DNA of 64,000 bases from Kerstersia sp052103615 (GTDB taxonomy: Bacteria > Pseudomonadota > Gammaproteobacteria > Burkholderiales > Burkholderiaceae_B): the NCBI RefSeq assembly GCF_052103615.1, contig NZ_JBQEKA010000004.1:43916-107915 (forward strand). The letters run 5' to 3'. The notes beneath the pieces are model-generated. The model was not told where the DNA came from, searched no databases, and saw only the letters and a program-made list of their open reading frames with translations. Positions 26,433 to 34,533 of the stretch are shown here, one piece after another. How positions within the stretch are numbered: position 1 is the stretch's first letter; every line of letters starts with the position of its first letter. The translations under genes were made by a program, and so were the position numbers.

Positions 26433-27503
26433 ATGAACCAAAAGATCAGGAAATTCATTGTCCCCGTCGTACTGCTGGCCGTTGCCGGCGGTGCCTACTA
26501 TGCCTGGCATGCCTCCCAGGATGCCGGCCCCGGCCCGGGCTTTGCCAAAGGCAACGGCCGGATCGAAGCGACAGAAATCGACGTTTCCACCAAACTGGCT
26601 GGCCGTGTCGAAAGCATTGAAGTCAACGAGGGCGACTTCGTGACCTCGGGCCAGCCTTTGGCCAGCATGCAAATCGACGTCCTGGAAGCCCAGCGCGACG
26701 AGGCCAAGGCCAATCTGCAGAAAGCCATCAATACCGTCGCCGGCTCCAAGGCGCAAGTGGCGGCGCGCGTCAGCGACAAACGGGCCGCCGAAGCTGCCGT
26801 GCTGCAACGCGAAAGTGAGCATCTGGCCGCCCGTCAACGCCTGAACCGTTCCGAAACACTGGCCCAGCGCGGCGCCACGTCGCGCCAGGAGCTGGATGAC
26901 GACCGCGCCCGCGTGCGCAGCGCGCAGGCTGCCGTCGAGGCGTCCAAGGCGCAAGTCGCCGCAGCCGATGCCGCCATCGAAGCGGCACGGGCCCAGGTCG
27001 TAGGCGCCGAGTCGGCCGTGGTCGCCGTGCAGGCCACGATCGCCCGCATCGAAGCCGATATCAAGGACAGCCAACTGATTGCCCCGCGCGATGGCCGCGT
27101 GCAATATCGCGTCGCCCAGCCTGGCGAAGTGCTGGGCGCTGGCGGCAAAGTGTTGAATTTTGTCGATCTGTCCGATGTTTACATGACCTTCTTCCTGCCT
27201 GCGACAGACGCAGGCAAGGTCGCCCTGGGCTCGGAAGCCCGCATCATCCTGGATGCCGCTCCGCAGCTTGTGATTCCGGCCTCGGTGTCTTTCGTGGCCA
27301 GCACTGCCCAGTTCACGCCCAAGACGGTGGAAACGGCCAGTGAACGCGAAAAGCTGATGTTCCGCGTCAAGGCCCGCATCGACCCGGAATTGCTGCGCAA
27401 GCACCTGACGCAAGTCAAAACCGGCCTGCCCGGCGTCACCTGGGTCAAACTCGACAGCAATGCCCAGTGGCCTGAATCGCTGCAGGTCCGGCTGCCGGAG
27501 TAA
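26433..27503 (+). CDS. HlyD/YhiI-type membrane fusion protein
   Basis: 356 residues: a single N-terminal membrane helix (about 7-25), an N-terminal lipoyl half (IEATEIDVSTKLAGRVESIEVNEGDFV), a long alanine-rich coiled coil (about 85-205), the second lipoyl half (DGRVQYRVAQPGEVLGAGGKV) and a beta-barrel. It bridges the inner-membrane ABC exporter to an outer-membrane channel. It lies 3 bases before the ABC gene and forms an operon with the next two genes, as in E. coli yhiI-rbbA-yhhJ. Confidence 0.92.
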   Translation: MNQKIRKFIVPVVLLAVAGGAYYAWHASQDAGPGPGFAKGNGRIEATEIDVSTKLAGRVESIEVNEGDFVTSGQPLASMQIDVLEAQRDEAKANLQKAINTVAGSKAQVAARVSDKRAAEAAVLQRESEHLAARQRLNRSETLAQRGATSRQELDDDRARVRSAQAAVEASKAQVAAADAAIEAARAQVVGAESAVVAVQATIARIEADIKDSQLIAPRDGRVQYRVAQPGEVLGAGGKVLNFVDLSDVYMTFFLPATDAGKVALGSEARIILDAAPQLVIPASVSFVASTAQFTPKTVETASEREKLMFRVKARIDPELLRKHLTQVKTGLPGVTWVKLDSNAQWPESLQVRLPE

Positions 27504-27506
27504 TCA

Positions 27507-30317
27507 ATGCCGCAGCCTTCTCAATCCTCGCAGGGCGTTGCCGTCCGGCTGGCAAACGTCAGCCTGAACTATGGTGAAGTCTCCGCGCTGCGGGACTTCA
27601 CGCTGGACATCCCCGCCGGCCTCATGATCGGCCTGATCGGCCCCGACGGTGTCGGCAAATCCAGCCTGCTGTCGCTGATTGCCGGCGCTCGCGCTGTCCA
27701 GCAGGGAACGGTGGACGTGCTGGGCGGCGATATGCGCAGCAAGGCCCACCGCGATTCGGTCTGCCCGCGCATTGCCTACATGCCCCAAGGCCTGGGCAAG
27801 AATCTGTATCCCACCTTGTCGGTGGAAGAAAACCTGCAGTTCTTCGCCCGCCTGTTCGGCCATAATGCGGCCGAACGCCGCCGCCGCATTGATGACCTGA
27901 CGCGCGCGACCGGCCTGCACCCGTTCCTGGACCGCCCTGCCGGCAAATTGTCCGGCGGCATGAAGCAGAAGCTGGGGCTGTGCTGCTCGTTGATCCATGA
28001 TCCCGACCTGCTGATTCTGGATGAACCTACCACCGGCGTAGATCCGCTGGCGCGCGCGCAATTCTGGGATCTGATCGCCCGCATCCGCACCGAGCGTCCC
28101 GGCATGAGCGTGCTGGTCGCCACGGCCTATATGGACGAGGCCCAGCGCTTTGACTGGCTGGTCGCCATGGACGGCGGCCAGATCCTGGCCACGGGCACCC
28201 CGAAAGAACTGCTGGCGCGCACCCATACCAAATCCCTGGAAGCCGCGTTTATCGAGCTGCTGCCAGAAGAGAAAAAACGGGATCACGCGCCTGTTGTCAT
28301 CACGCCTTTGCAAGATGACGATAACGACGAAATCGCCATTGAAGCTAAAGACCTGACCATGCGCTTTGGCAAATTTGTGGCCGTCGATCATGTCAGCTTC
28401 CGGATTCGGCGCGGGGAAATCTTCGGTTTCCTAGGCTCCAACGGCTGCGGCAAATCCACCACCATGAAGATGCTGACTGGTCTGCTGCCGGCCAGCGAAG
28501 GCCAGGCCTGGCTGTTCGGCAATGAAATCGCCGCCAATGACATTGAAACCCGCCGCCGCGTCGGCTATATGTCGCAGGCCTTTTCGCTCTATGGCGAACT
28601 GACTGTCAGGCAGAATCTGGTATTGCATGCGCGGCTCTTTTCCGTTCCCGAAGCCGACATTCCTGCGCGGGTAGAGGAAAGCGCGGAGCGTTTCGCGCTG
28701 CAGGATGTCATGGATACCCTGCCGGAACAGCTTCCCCTGGGCGTGCGCCAGCGTCTGTCGCTGGCTGTCGCCATGGTGCACAAGCCTGAGCTGCTGATTC
28801 TCGATGAACCGACCTCGGGCGTCGATCCCGTTGCGCGCGACAATTTCTGGCGCCTGATGATAGAGCTGGCGCGCCGTGACCGCGTGACCATCTTCATCTC
28901 GACCCACTTCATGAACGAAGCCGAGCGCTGCGATCGTATGTCGCTGATGCACGCGGGCAAGGTGCTGGTCAGCGATACGCCTGCGGAGCTGGTGCGCAAA
29001 CGCGGCTCGGCCACGCTGGAAGAAGCCTTTATTTCCTATCTGGTCGAAGCCATCGAGCAAAACGATCCGGCGCAAGCCAAGGCCGATGCCGCAGCGGAAA
29101 AAGACGCGCAGGCGGCGCAAGCAGGCGCCGCCGCGCCCGCCCTGGTGAGCGACACGCCCGCCACGGCCGCGCAGGCGCCCCAGAAGCACCAGGCCTTCAG
29201 CGTGAACCGCATGTTCAGCTATATGTGGCGTGAAATGCTGGAGTTGCAGCGTGACCCCTTGCGGGCCACGCTGGCGCTGCTGGGTTCATTGATCCTGATG
29301 TTCGTCATCGGCTTCGGCATCAGCATGGACGTCGAAGACCTGAAGTTCGCCGTGCTGGATCACGACCAATCCGGCTTGAGCCAGAATTACGCGCTCAACC
29401 TTTCAGGATCACGCTATTTCGTGGAGCAACCGCCACTGCGCGATTACGACGATGTCGATAAACGCCTGCGCAGCGGCGAACTGGCCCTGGCCATTGAAAT
29501 CCCGCCAGGCTTTGCGCGCGATGTCAGCCGGGGCCAGCAAGTGGAAATCGGAGTCTGGGTCAACGGCGCCATGCCCTCCCGGGCGGAAACCGTCAAAGGC
29601 TACGTTCAGGGCATGCATATGTCCTGGCTGCAGCAACAGGCGCACGAGCGCCTGGGCATAGACTACGCCAGCGCCGCGTCGGTGGAAACCCGTTTCCGCT
29701 ACAACCCGGACGTCAAGAGCCTGGTCGCCATGGTGCCTGCCGTCATTCCGCTGCTGCTGCTGATGCTGCCAGCCATGCTGACAGCGCTGTCGGTCGTGCG
29801 TGAAAAAGAATTGGGCTCCATCATCAACCTCTATGTCACGCCCGTCACCCGCGCCGAGTTCCTGCTGGGCAAACAGATACCCTATGTGGTGCTGGCCATG
29901 ATCAGCTTCGTGCTGATGGTGATCTTCTCCATTGTGGTGTTCGATGTGCCGGTCAAAGGCGGCTTCTTGTCGCTCTCGCTGGCAGCGCTGATCTACTGCA
30001 CGGCGGCCACGGGTTTCGGTTTGCTGGCCTCCACCTTCACGCGCAGCCAGATCGCCGCCATGTTTTTCACCATTATCGGCACGCTGATTCCCGCCATCCA
30101 GTTCGCTGGCCTGATCAATCCGGTCTCTTCGCTGGAAGGCTCGGGACGCATCATCGGCGAGTTGCACCCGGCCAGCTATATGCTGACCATCAGCCGCGGT
30201 ATCTTCAACAAGGCGCTGTATCTCTCCGACTTGCAGCCCGAGTTCTGGACCATGGCCTTGTCCGTGCCCATCATTCTGGGTCTGGCCATCGCCCTGCTGA
30301 ACAAACAGGAGCGTTGA
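27507..30317 (+). CDS. Fused ABC transporter, two ATPase domains plus permease (RbbA/YhiH type)
   Basis: 936 residues. First ATPase (about 10-260): Walker A GPDGVGKSS (45-53), signature LSGGMKQK, Walker B LLILDEPT. Second ATPase (about 275-520): Walker A GSNGCGKST (about 310), signature degenerated to LPLGVRQR, Walker B intact. An Ala-rich linker leads to an ABC2-type permease (about 580-936) with one N-terminal and five C-terminal helices. RbbA of E. coli has the same layout and was first described as ribosome-associated, but the operon here fits an exporter. The degenerate second signature is usual for this family. Confidence 0.92.
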   Translation: MPQPSQSSQGVAVRLANVSLNYGEVSALRDFTLDIPAGLMIGLIGPDGVGKSSLLSLIAGARAVQQGTVDVLGGDMRSKAHRDSVCPRIAYMPQGLGKNLYPTLSVEENLQFFARLFGHNAAERRRRIDDLTRATGLHPFLDRPAGKLSGGMKQKLGLCCSLIHDPDLLILDEPTTGVDPLARAQFWDLIARIRTERPGMSVLVATAYMDEAQRFDWLVAMDGGQILATGTPKELLARTHTKSLEAAFIELLPEEKKRDHAPVVITPLQDDDNDEIAIEAKDLTMRFGKFVAVDHVSFRIRRGEIFGFLGSNGCGKSTTMKMLTGLLPASEGQAWLFGNEIAANDIETRRRVGYMSQAFSLYGELTVRQNLVLHARLFSVPEADIPARVEESAERFALQDVMDTLPEQLPLGVRQRLSLAVAMVHKPELLILDEPTSGVDPVARDNFWRLMIELARRDRVTIFISTHFMNEAERCDRMSLMHAGKVLVSDTPAELVRKRGSATLEEAFISYLVEAIEQNDPAQAKADAAAEKDAQAAQAGAAAPALVSDTPATAAQAPQKHQAFSVNRMFSYMWREMLELQRDPLRATLALLGSLILMFVIGFGISMDVEDLKFAVLDHDQSGLSQNYALNLSGSRYFVEQPPLRDYDDVDKRLRSGELALAIEIPPGFARDVSRGQQVEIGVWVNGAMPSRAETVKGYVQGMHMSWLQQQAHERLGIDYASAASVETRFRYNPDVKSLVAMVPAVIPLLLLMLPAMLTALSVVREKELGSIINLYVTPVTRAEFLLGKQIPYVVLAMISFVLMVIFSIVVFDVPVKGGFLSLSLAALIYCTAATGFGLLASTFTRSQIAAMFFTIIGTLIPAIQFAGLINPVSSLEGSGRIIGELHPASYMLTISRGIFNKALYLSDLQPEFWTMALSVPIILGLAIALLNKQER

Positions 30318-30327
30318 AGGAAACCAC

Positions 30328-31452
30328 ATGCAAGGGCTGAAAAACATATTCCGGCTGGGCGTCAAGGAGCTCTGGAGCCTGGCGCGCGATCCGATCATGC
30401 TGGTGTTGATCGTCTATACCTTCACCGTGTCGATCTACTCCGCCGCCACCTCCATGCCGGAGAACCTCAACCACGCCTCCATCGCCATCGTCGATGAAGA
30501 CAACTCCCCGCTGTCGGCACGTATTGCCTCGGCCTTCTACCCGCCGCAGTTCACGGCGCCGGGCATGATAGCCCCCCCGCAAATGGATGCTGCGCTGGAT
30601 TCCGGGCAATACACCTTTGTGGTTGATATCCCGCCGAACTTCCAGCGCGATGTCCTGGCCGGGCTCAAGCCCGAAGTGCAGCTCAGCGTCGATGCCACCC
30701 GCGTCAGCCAGGCTTTTACCGGCAGCACTTACATCCAGCAGATCGTCCTGGCTGAAGTCAACGAGTTCCTGCAACGCTACCGTGGCGGCCAGACTCCGCC
30801 AGTGGATCTGGCCATGCGCATGCGCTTTAACCCCAGCCTGACGCCAGCCTGGTTCGGCGCGCTGATGCAGATCATCAATAACGTGACGATGCTCTCCATC
30901 ATCCTGACCGGTGCTGCGCTGATCCGCGAACGCGAGCACGGGACGGTCGAACACTTGCTGGTCATGCCTGTCACCCCCTTGCAGATCATGCTGGCCAAGG
31001 TCTGGTCCATGGGGCTGGTTGTGCTGGTCGCCGCCGCGCTATCCCTGGTGCTGGTGGTCATGCAGCTGCTGAAAGTCCCGGTGGAAGGGTCGGTGCTGCT
31101 GTTCATCGCCGGCACGGCGCTGCACCTGTTCGCCACAACTTCCATGGGCATTTTCTTTGCCACCCTGGCCCGCAGCATGCCGCAGTTCGGGCTGCTGCTG
31201 ATCCTGGCGCTGCTGCCGCTGCAGTTGCTGTCCGGGTCGATGACACCGCGCGAAAGCATGCCGCAATTCGTGCAGGACATCATGTACTTCGCGCCCAATA
31301 CCCACTATGTGGAATTGAGCCAGGCCATTCTGTTCCGTGGCGCCGGGCTGGAAGTCGTTTGGCAACCCTTCCTGATGCTGTTCCTGATTGGTTGCGCGCT
31401 ATTCGGGTTTTCGCTCAGCCGCTTCCGGAAAACCATTACCCGCATGGCCTGA
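30328..31452 (+). CDS. ABC-2 type permease (YhhJ-like)
   Basis: 374 residues. N-terminal helix (DPIMLVLIVYTFTVSIYSA), large periplasmic domain (about 45-180), then five helices near the C-terminus including MLSIILTGAALIREREHGTVEHLLVMPV, a strongly conserved ABC2 loop. It begins 10 bases after the fused ABC gene and should pair with that protein's permease half as a heterodimer. Together with the fusion protein it makes a three-component exporter; the substrate is unknown. Confidence 0.92.
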   Translation: MQGLKNIFRLGVKELWSLARDPIMLVLIVYTFTVSIYSAATSMPENLNHASIAIVDEDNSPLSARIASAFYPPQFTAPGMIAPPQMDAALDSGQYTFVVDIPPNFQRDVLAGLKPEVQLSVDATRVSQAFTGSTYIQQIVLAEVNEFLQRYRGGQTPPVDLAMRMRFNPSLTPAWFGALMQIINNVTMLSIILTGAALIREREHGTVEHLLVMPVTPLQIMLAKVWSMGLVVLVAAALSLVLVVMQLLKVPVEGSVLLFIAGTALHLFATTSMGIFFATLARSMPQFGLLLILALLPLQLLSGSMTPRESMPQFVQDIMYFAPNTHYVELSQAILFRGAGLEVVWQPFLMLFLIGCALFGFSLSRFRKTITRMA

Positions 31453-31502
31453 TACCGCCCCGTCTGTCTCTGCGCAACATGGTATCCGGGCGTGCTGAAA
31501 TG

Positions 31503-31515
31503 CAATACAGTATTG
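31503..31515. promoter_or_regulatory. 13-base perfect palindrome upstream of phaA
   Basis: CAATAC-A-GTATTG, in the 206-base gap before phaA, about 145 bases before its start. Position and symmetry suit an operator for a dimeric regulator. No matching second copy was seen elsewhere in the window by eye. Confidence 0.35.
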
Positions 31516-31658
31516 ATATAAGGCTAATCCAGCCGCCGTCACCGTTGCCCCCTTGGGCGGCTGACGGCGGCCCGGCAGTGTCCGTGCCGGTGCTTCCGGC
31601 CAGGACTTGCGCTTTGGCGCGTGGTTAATTTTCTGTTATGTCTCAATGAGGTCGAATC

Positions 31659-32837
31659 ATGAGTGACGTTGCAATTCTCGCCGCATCCCGCACCGCCATC
31701 GGCGCCTTTCAGGGCGCCCTGAGCCACATCCCCGCCTATGAGCTCGGCGCAACGGTCATCCGACATCTGCTCGCCAAGACCGGCATCCCGGCCGAAGCCA
31801 TCGACGAAGTCATTCTCGGCCAGGTGCTCGCCGCTGGCTCCGGCCAGAACCCGGCCCGCCAATCCAGCATCCACGCCGGCCTGCCAGTCGAAACCCCGGC
31901 ACTGACCATCAATAAAGTCTGCGGCTCCGGCCTCAAGGCCGTGCACCTGGCGGCCCAGGCCATCCGCAGCGGCGACGCTGACCTGATCATCGCCGGCGGC
32001 CAGGAAAACATGAGCCTGTCACCCTACGTCGTCCCCAAGGCCCGCACCGGCCTGCGCATGGGTCATGCCCAAATGCTCGACAGCATGATTCAGGACGGCC
32101 TGTGGGATGCTTTCAATGACTACCACATGGGCATCACCGCCGAAAATCTGGTCGAGCGCTATGGCCTGACGCGTGAAGAGCTGGATCAGTTCTCTTACGA
32201 CTCCCAGCAAAAGGCTGGCGCCGCCATCAAGGCCGGCCGCTTCAAGGACGAAATCGCGCCGGTGGAAATTCCGCAGCGCAAGGGTGACCCGGTACGCGTC
32301 GATACCGACGAGCAGCCGCGCCCTGAAACCAGCCTGGAAACGCTGGCCCGCCTGCGTCCGGCTTTCAAGAAAGACGGCACCGTCACGGCCGGCAATGCGT
32401 CCACGCTGAATGACGGCGCCGCCGCCCTGCTGCTGGCCAGCGCCAAAAAGGCCAAGGAACTGGGCCTGCCCGTCCTGGGCTGGATCAAGTCCTATGCCAG
32501 CGCTGGTGTTGACCCCTCCGTCATGGGCCTGGGCCCCGTGCCCGCAACGCGCAAAACGCTGGAAAAGGCCGGCTGGAAACTCGAAGACCTCGACCTGATC
32601 GAAGCCAATGAAGCCTTTGCCGCGCAATCGCTGGCCGTGTCGCGTGAATTGCAATGGGACGGCAGCAAGGTCAACGTCAACGGCGGCGCGATTGCGCTGG
32701 GCCACCCCATCGGCGCATCCGGCGCCCGTATCCTGGTCTCGCTGGTTCATGAAATGAACCGCCGCGATGCCAAGAAGGGCCTGGCGACACTGTGTATCGG
32801 CGGCGGCCAGGGCGTCGCCCTCGCCATCGAGCGCTAA
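31659..32837 (+). CDS. phaA: Acetyl-CoA acetyltransferase (beta-ketothiolase)
   Basis: 392 residues, biosynthetic thiolase size. Catalytic residues: C88 in NKVCGSGLKAV, His in GGAIALGHPIGASGAR, and the second Cys in TLCIGGGQG. It condenses two acetyl-CoA to acetoacetyl-CoA, the substrate of PhaB in this window. GAGG lies about 8 bases before the ATG. The symbol could equally be atoB or phbA; the choice of phaA rests on the presence of phaB and phaC nearby. Confidence 0.93.
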   Translation: MSDVAILAASRTAIGAFQGALSHIPAYELGATVIRHLLAKTGIPAEAIDEVILGQVLAAGSGQNPARQSSIHAGLPVETPALTINKVCGSGLKAVHLAAQAIRSGDADLIIAGGQENMSLSPYVVPKARTGLRMGHAQMLDSMIQDGLWDAFNDYHMGITAENLVERYGLTREELDQFSYDSQQKAGAAIKAGRFKDEIAPVEIPQRKGDPVRVDTDEQPRPETSLETLARLRPAFKKDGTVTAGNASTLNDGAAALLLASAKKAKELGLPVLGWIKSYASAGVDPSVMGLGPVPATRKTLEKAGWKLEDLDLIEANEAFAAQSLAVSRELQWDGSKVNVNGGAIALGHPIGASGARILVSLVHEMNRRDAKKGLATLCIGGGQGVALAIER

Positions 32838-32842
32838 GACGC

Positions 32843-32879
32843 AAAAAATCACCGGCCCTCGCCCTGGGCAGGCCGGTGA
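32843..32879 (-). terminator. Hairpin oriented as a minus-strand terminator after phaA
   Basis: TCACCGGCC (32849-32857) pairs with GGCCGGTGA (32871-32879), loop 13. Read on the minus strand the stem is followed by six T (A6 at 32843-32848 on plus). It sits 11 bases after the phaA stop. It would end transcripts entering phaA antisense from the right; on the plus strand the stem lacks a T-run. Confidence 0.55.
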
Positions 32880-33001
32880 CTCCCCCGCAAGGCTTGGTCC
32901 GGCCCTGCGCATCCCCCACATGCGCCGCCGGACTTCTTCAGCCGCCAGCAGGTATCCCCGCCCCGGCCCCCAGGCACGTCCTGGCGCTTCCGGGGCGTTT
33001 T

Positions 33002-34480
33002 ATGTTCATTGCCTTCATGACCCTCACCCCCACGCCCGCCGGGCCGGATTCTGCCTCACGCCCATCACGTCCTCCGCGTCCGGTCTGGATCACCCTGCTG
33101 GTGGCCGCCGTGATGTTCATGGAGAACCTGGACGGCACCATCATCGTCACCGCATTGCCGCAGATGGCCCTCAGCTTCGGCGTTTCCGCTGTCGATCTGA
33201 ACCTGGGCGTCAGCGCCTATCTGCTGACCTTGGCGGTCTGTATTCCCCCTAGCGGCTGGCTGGCCGGCCGCCTGGGCGCGCGGCGGGTCTTTTGCTGCGC
33301 CATCATCCTGTTCACGCTGGCTTCGCTCCTGTGCGCGCAGGCCAACAGCCTGCCGGAATTCGTCGCCATGCGAGTGCTGCAAGGCATGGGCGGCGCGCTG
33401 ATGGTGCCTGTCGGCCGCCTGGTCGTCCTCAGCCATACGCCGAAACAGCAGTTGATTGCGGCCATCTCCATGATTACCTGGCCCGCCCTGATCGCTCCTG
33501 TGTTAGGCCCGCCCTTGGGCGGCTTGCTGGCCACTTACGCCTCCTGGCGCTGGATTTTCTATATCAACCTGCCCATAGGTTTGCTGGCGCTGCTGGCAGC
33601 CTACCTGCTGATTCCTGCCAGCCGCGCTGACCAGGCCCGCCCCTTTGATCTCTTCGGTTTCCTGGGCAGCGGCCTGGCCCTGCTAGGCCTGCTTTATGGC
33701 ATGGAACTGGCCGGCATGGGCGCCAGCGCTGGCGCCATCCTGGCCTATCTAGCTGGCGGCGCCCTGCTGCTGGCGCTGACCGTCGCCCATTTGTCGCGCA
33801 CCCGTCATCCGCTCATCAGCCTGGCGCCTCTGCGCATTCCCAGCTACGCTGTTTCGGTGCGCGGCGGCAGCTGCTTCCGGCTTGCCATCAATGCCCTGCC
33901 CTTTATTTTGCCCTTGATGTTTCAACTGGGCTTCGGCCTGAGCGCTGTTGAGGCCGGTATGCTGGTACTGGCGGTCTTCGCCGGTAATCTGTCGATGAAA
34001 ATGTTCACGACACGCCTGCTGCACCGCTATGGTTTCAAACGCATCCTGGCCGTGAACGGAATATTCAATGTGCTGGCCTTGCTGGCCTGCGCCATGCTCA
34101 GCCCCGGCACGCCCACCGCGCTGATCATCATTGTGCTGTTTGTCAGCGGCCTGTGCCGTTCCATGCAATTCACCGCCATCAATACCCTGGCCTTCGCCGA
34201 CGTGCCCTCCGACCAAATGGCGGCCGCCAACACACTGGCCAGCACCATTCAGCAAATGGCGCTGGGGCTGGGCATTGCTTTCGGCGCTATTTGCATACGC
34301 CTGGGCGACTGGCTGCAAACCGCCCTGGCCCCGCGCTTTCCCGCCTGGGAACATGTCCCTGCCCTGAGCTACCGCTTTGCACTGGCCTGCATCGCGCTAG
34401 TGGCCATGGCGGGCGTCGTGGATGTCATGCGGATGGCCGCGGGCAGCGGCGAGCATCTGCGCCAGCGCCCGGCCAAATAA
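33002..34480 (+). CDS. MFS transporter, DHA2 (EmrB/QacA) family
   Basis: 492 residues with about 14 helices. The first helix contains FMENLDGTIIVTALPQMA, the DHA2 motif D1 (LDxTIVNVALP-like); motif A follows as GWLAGRLGARRVF; motif C-like region is in VLGPPLGGLLATYASWRWIFYINLPIGLLAL. It is a proton-coupled drug/metabolite exporter of the inner membrane. The start at 33002 is preferred over 33017 because GGGGCG lies before it. The stop codon TAA is the first three bases of a 13-base tandem repeat. Confidence 0.88.
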   Translation: MFIAFMTLTPTPAGPDSASRPSRPPRPVWITLLVAAVMFMENLDGTIIVTALPQMALSFGVSAVDLNLGVSAYLLTLAVCIPPSGWLAGRLGARRVFCCAIILFTLASLLCAQANSLPEFVAMRVLQGMGGALMVPVGRLVVLSHTPKQQLIAAISMITWPALIAPVLGPPLGGLLATYASWRWIFYINLPIGLLALLAAYLLIPASRADQARPFDLFGFLGSGLALLGLLYGMELAGMGASAGAILAYLAGGALLLALTVAHLSRTRHPLISLAPLRIPSYAVSVRGGSCFRLAINALPFILPLMFQLGFGLSAVEAGMLVLAVFAGNLSMKMFTTRLLHRYGFKRILAVNGIFNVLALLACAMLSPGTPTALIIIVLFVSGLCRSMQFTAINTLAFADVPSDQMAAANTLASTIQQMALGLGIAFGAICIRLGDWLQTALAPRFPAWEHVPALSYRFALACIALVAMAGVVDVMRMAAGSGEHLRQRPAK

Positions 34481-34516
34481 AGAGCCTGCTTAAAGAGCCT
34501 ATCTAAAGAGCCTGCG
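34478..34516. repeat. Three 13-base tandem repeats at a stop codon
   Basis: Three copies of TAAAGAGCCTNNN (34478-34490, 34491-34503, 34504-34516), with the 10-base core TAAAGAGCCT identical in all. The first TAA is the MFS stop codon. It lies between the convergent ends of the MFS gene and uvrB. Confidence 0.85.
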
Positions 34517-34533
34517 GCGCCCCAGCCTAGCAC

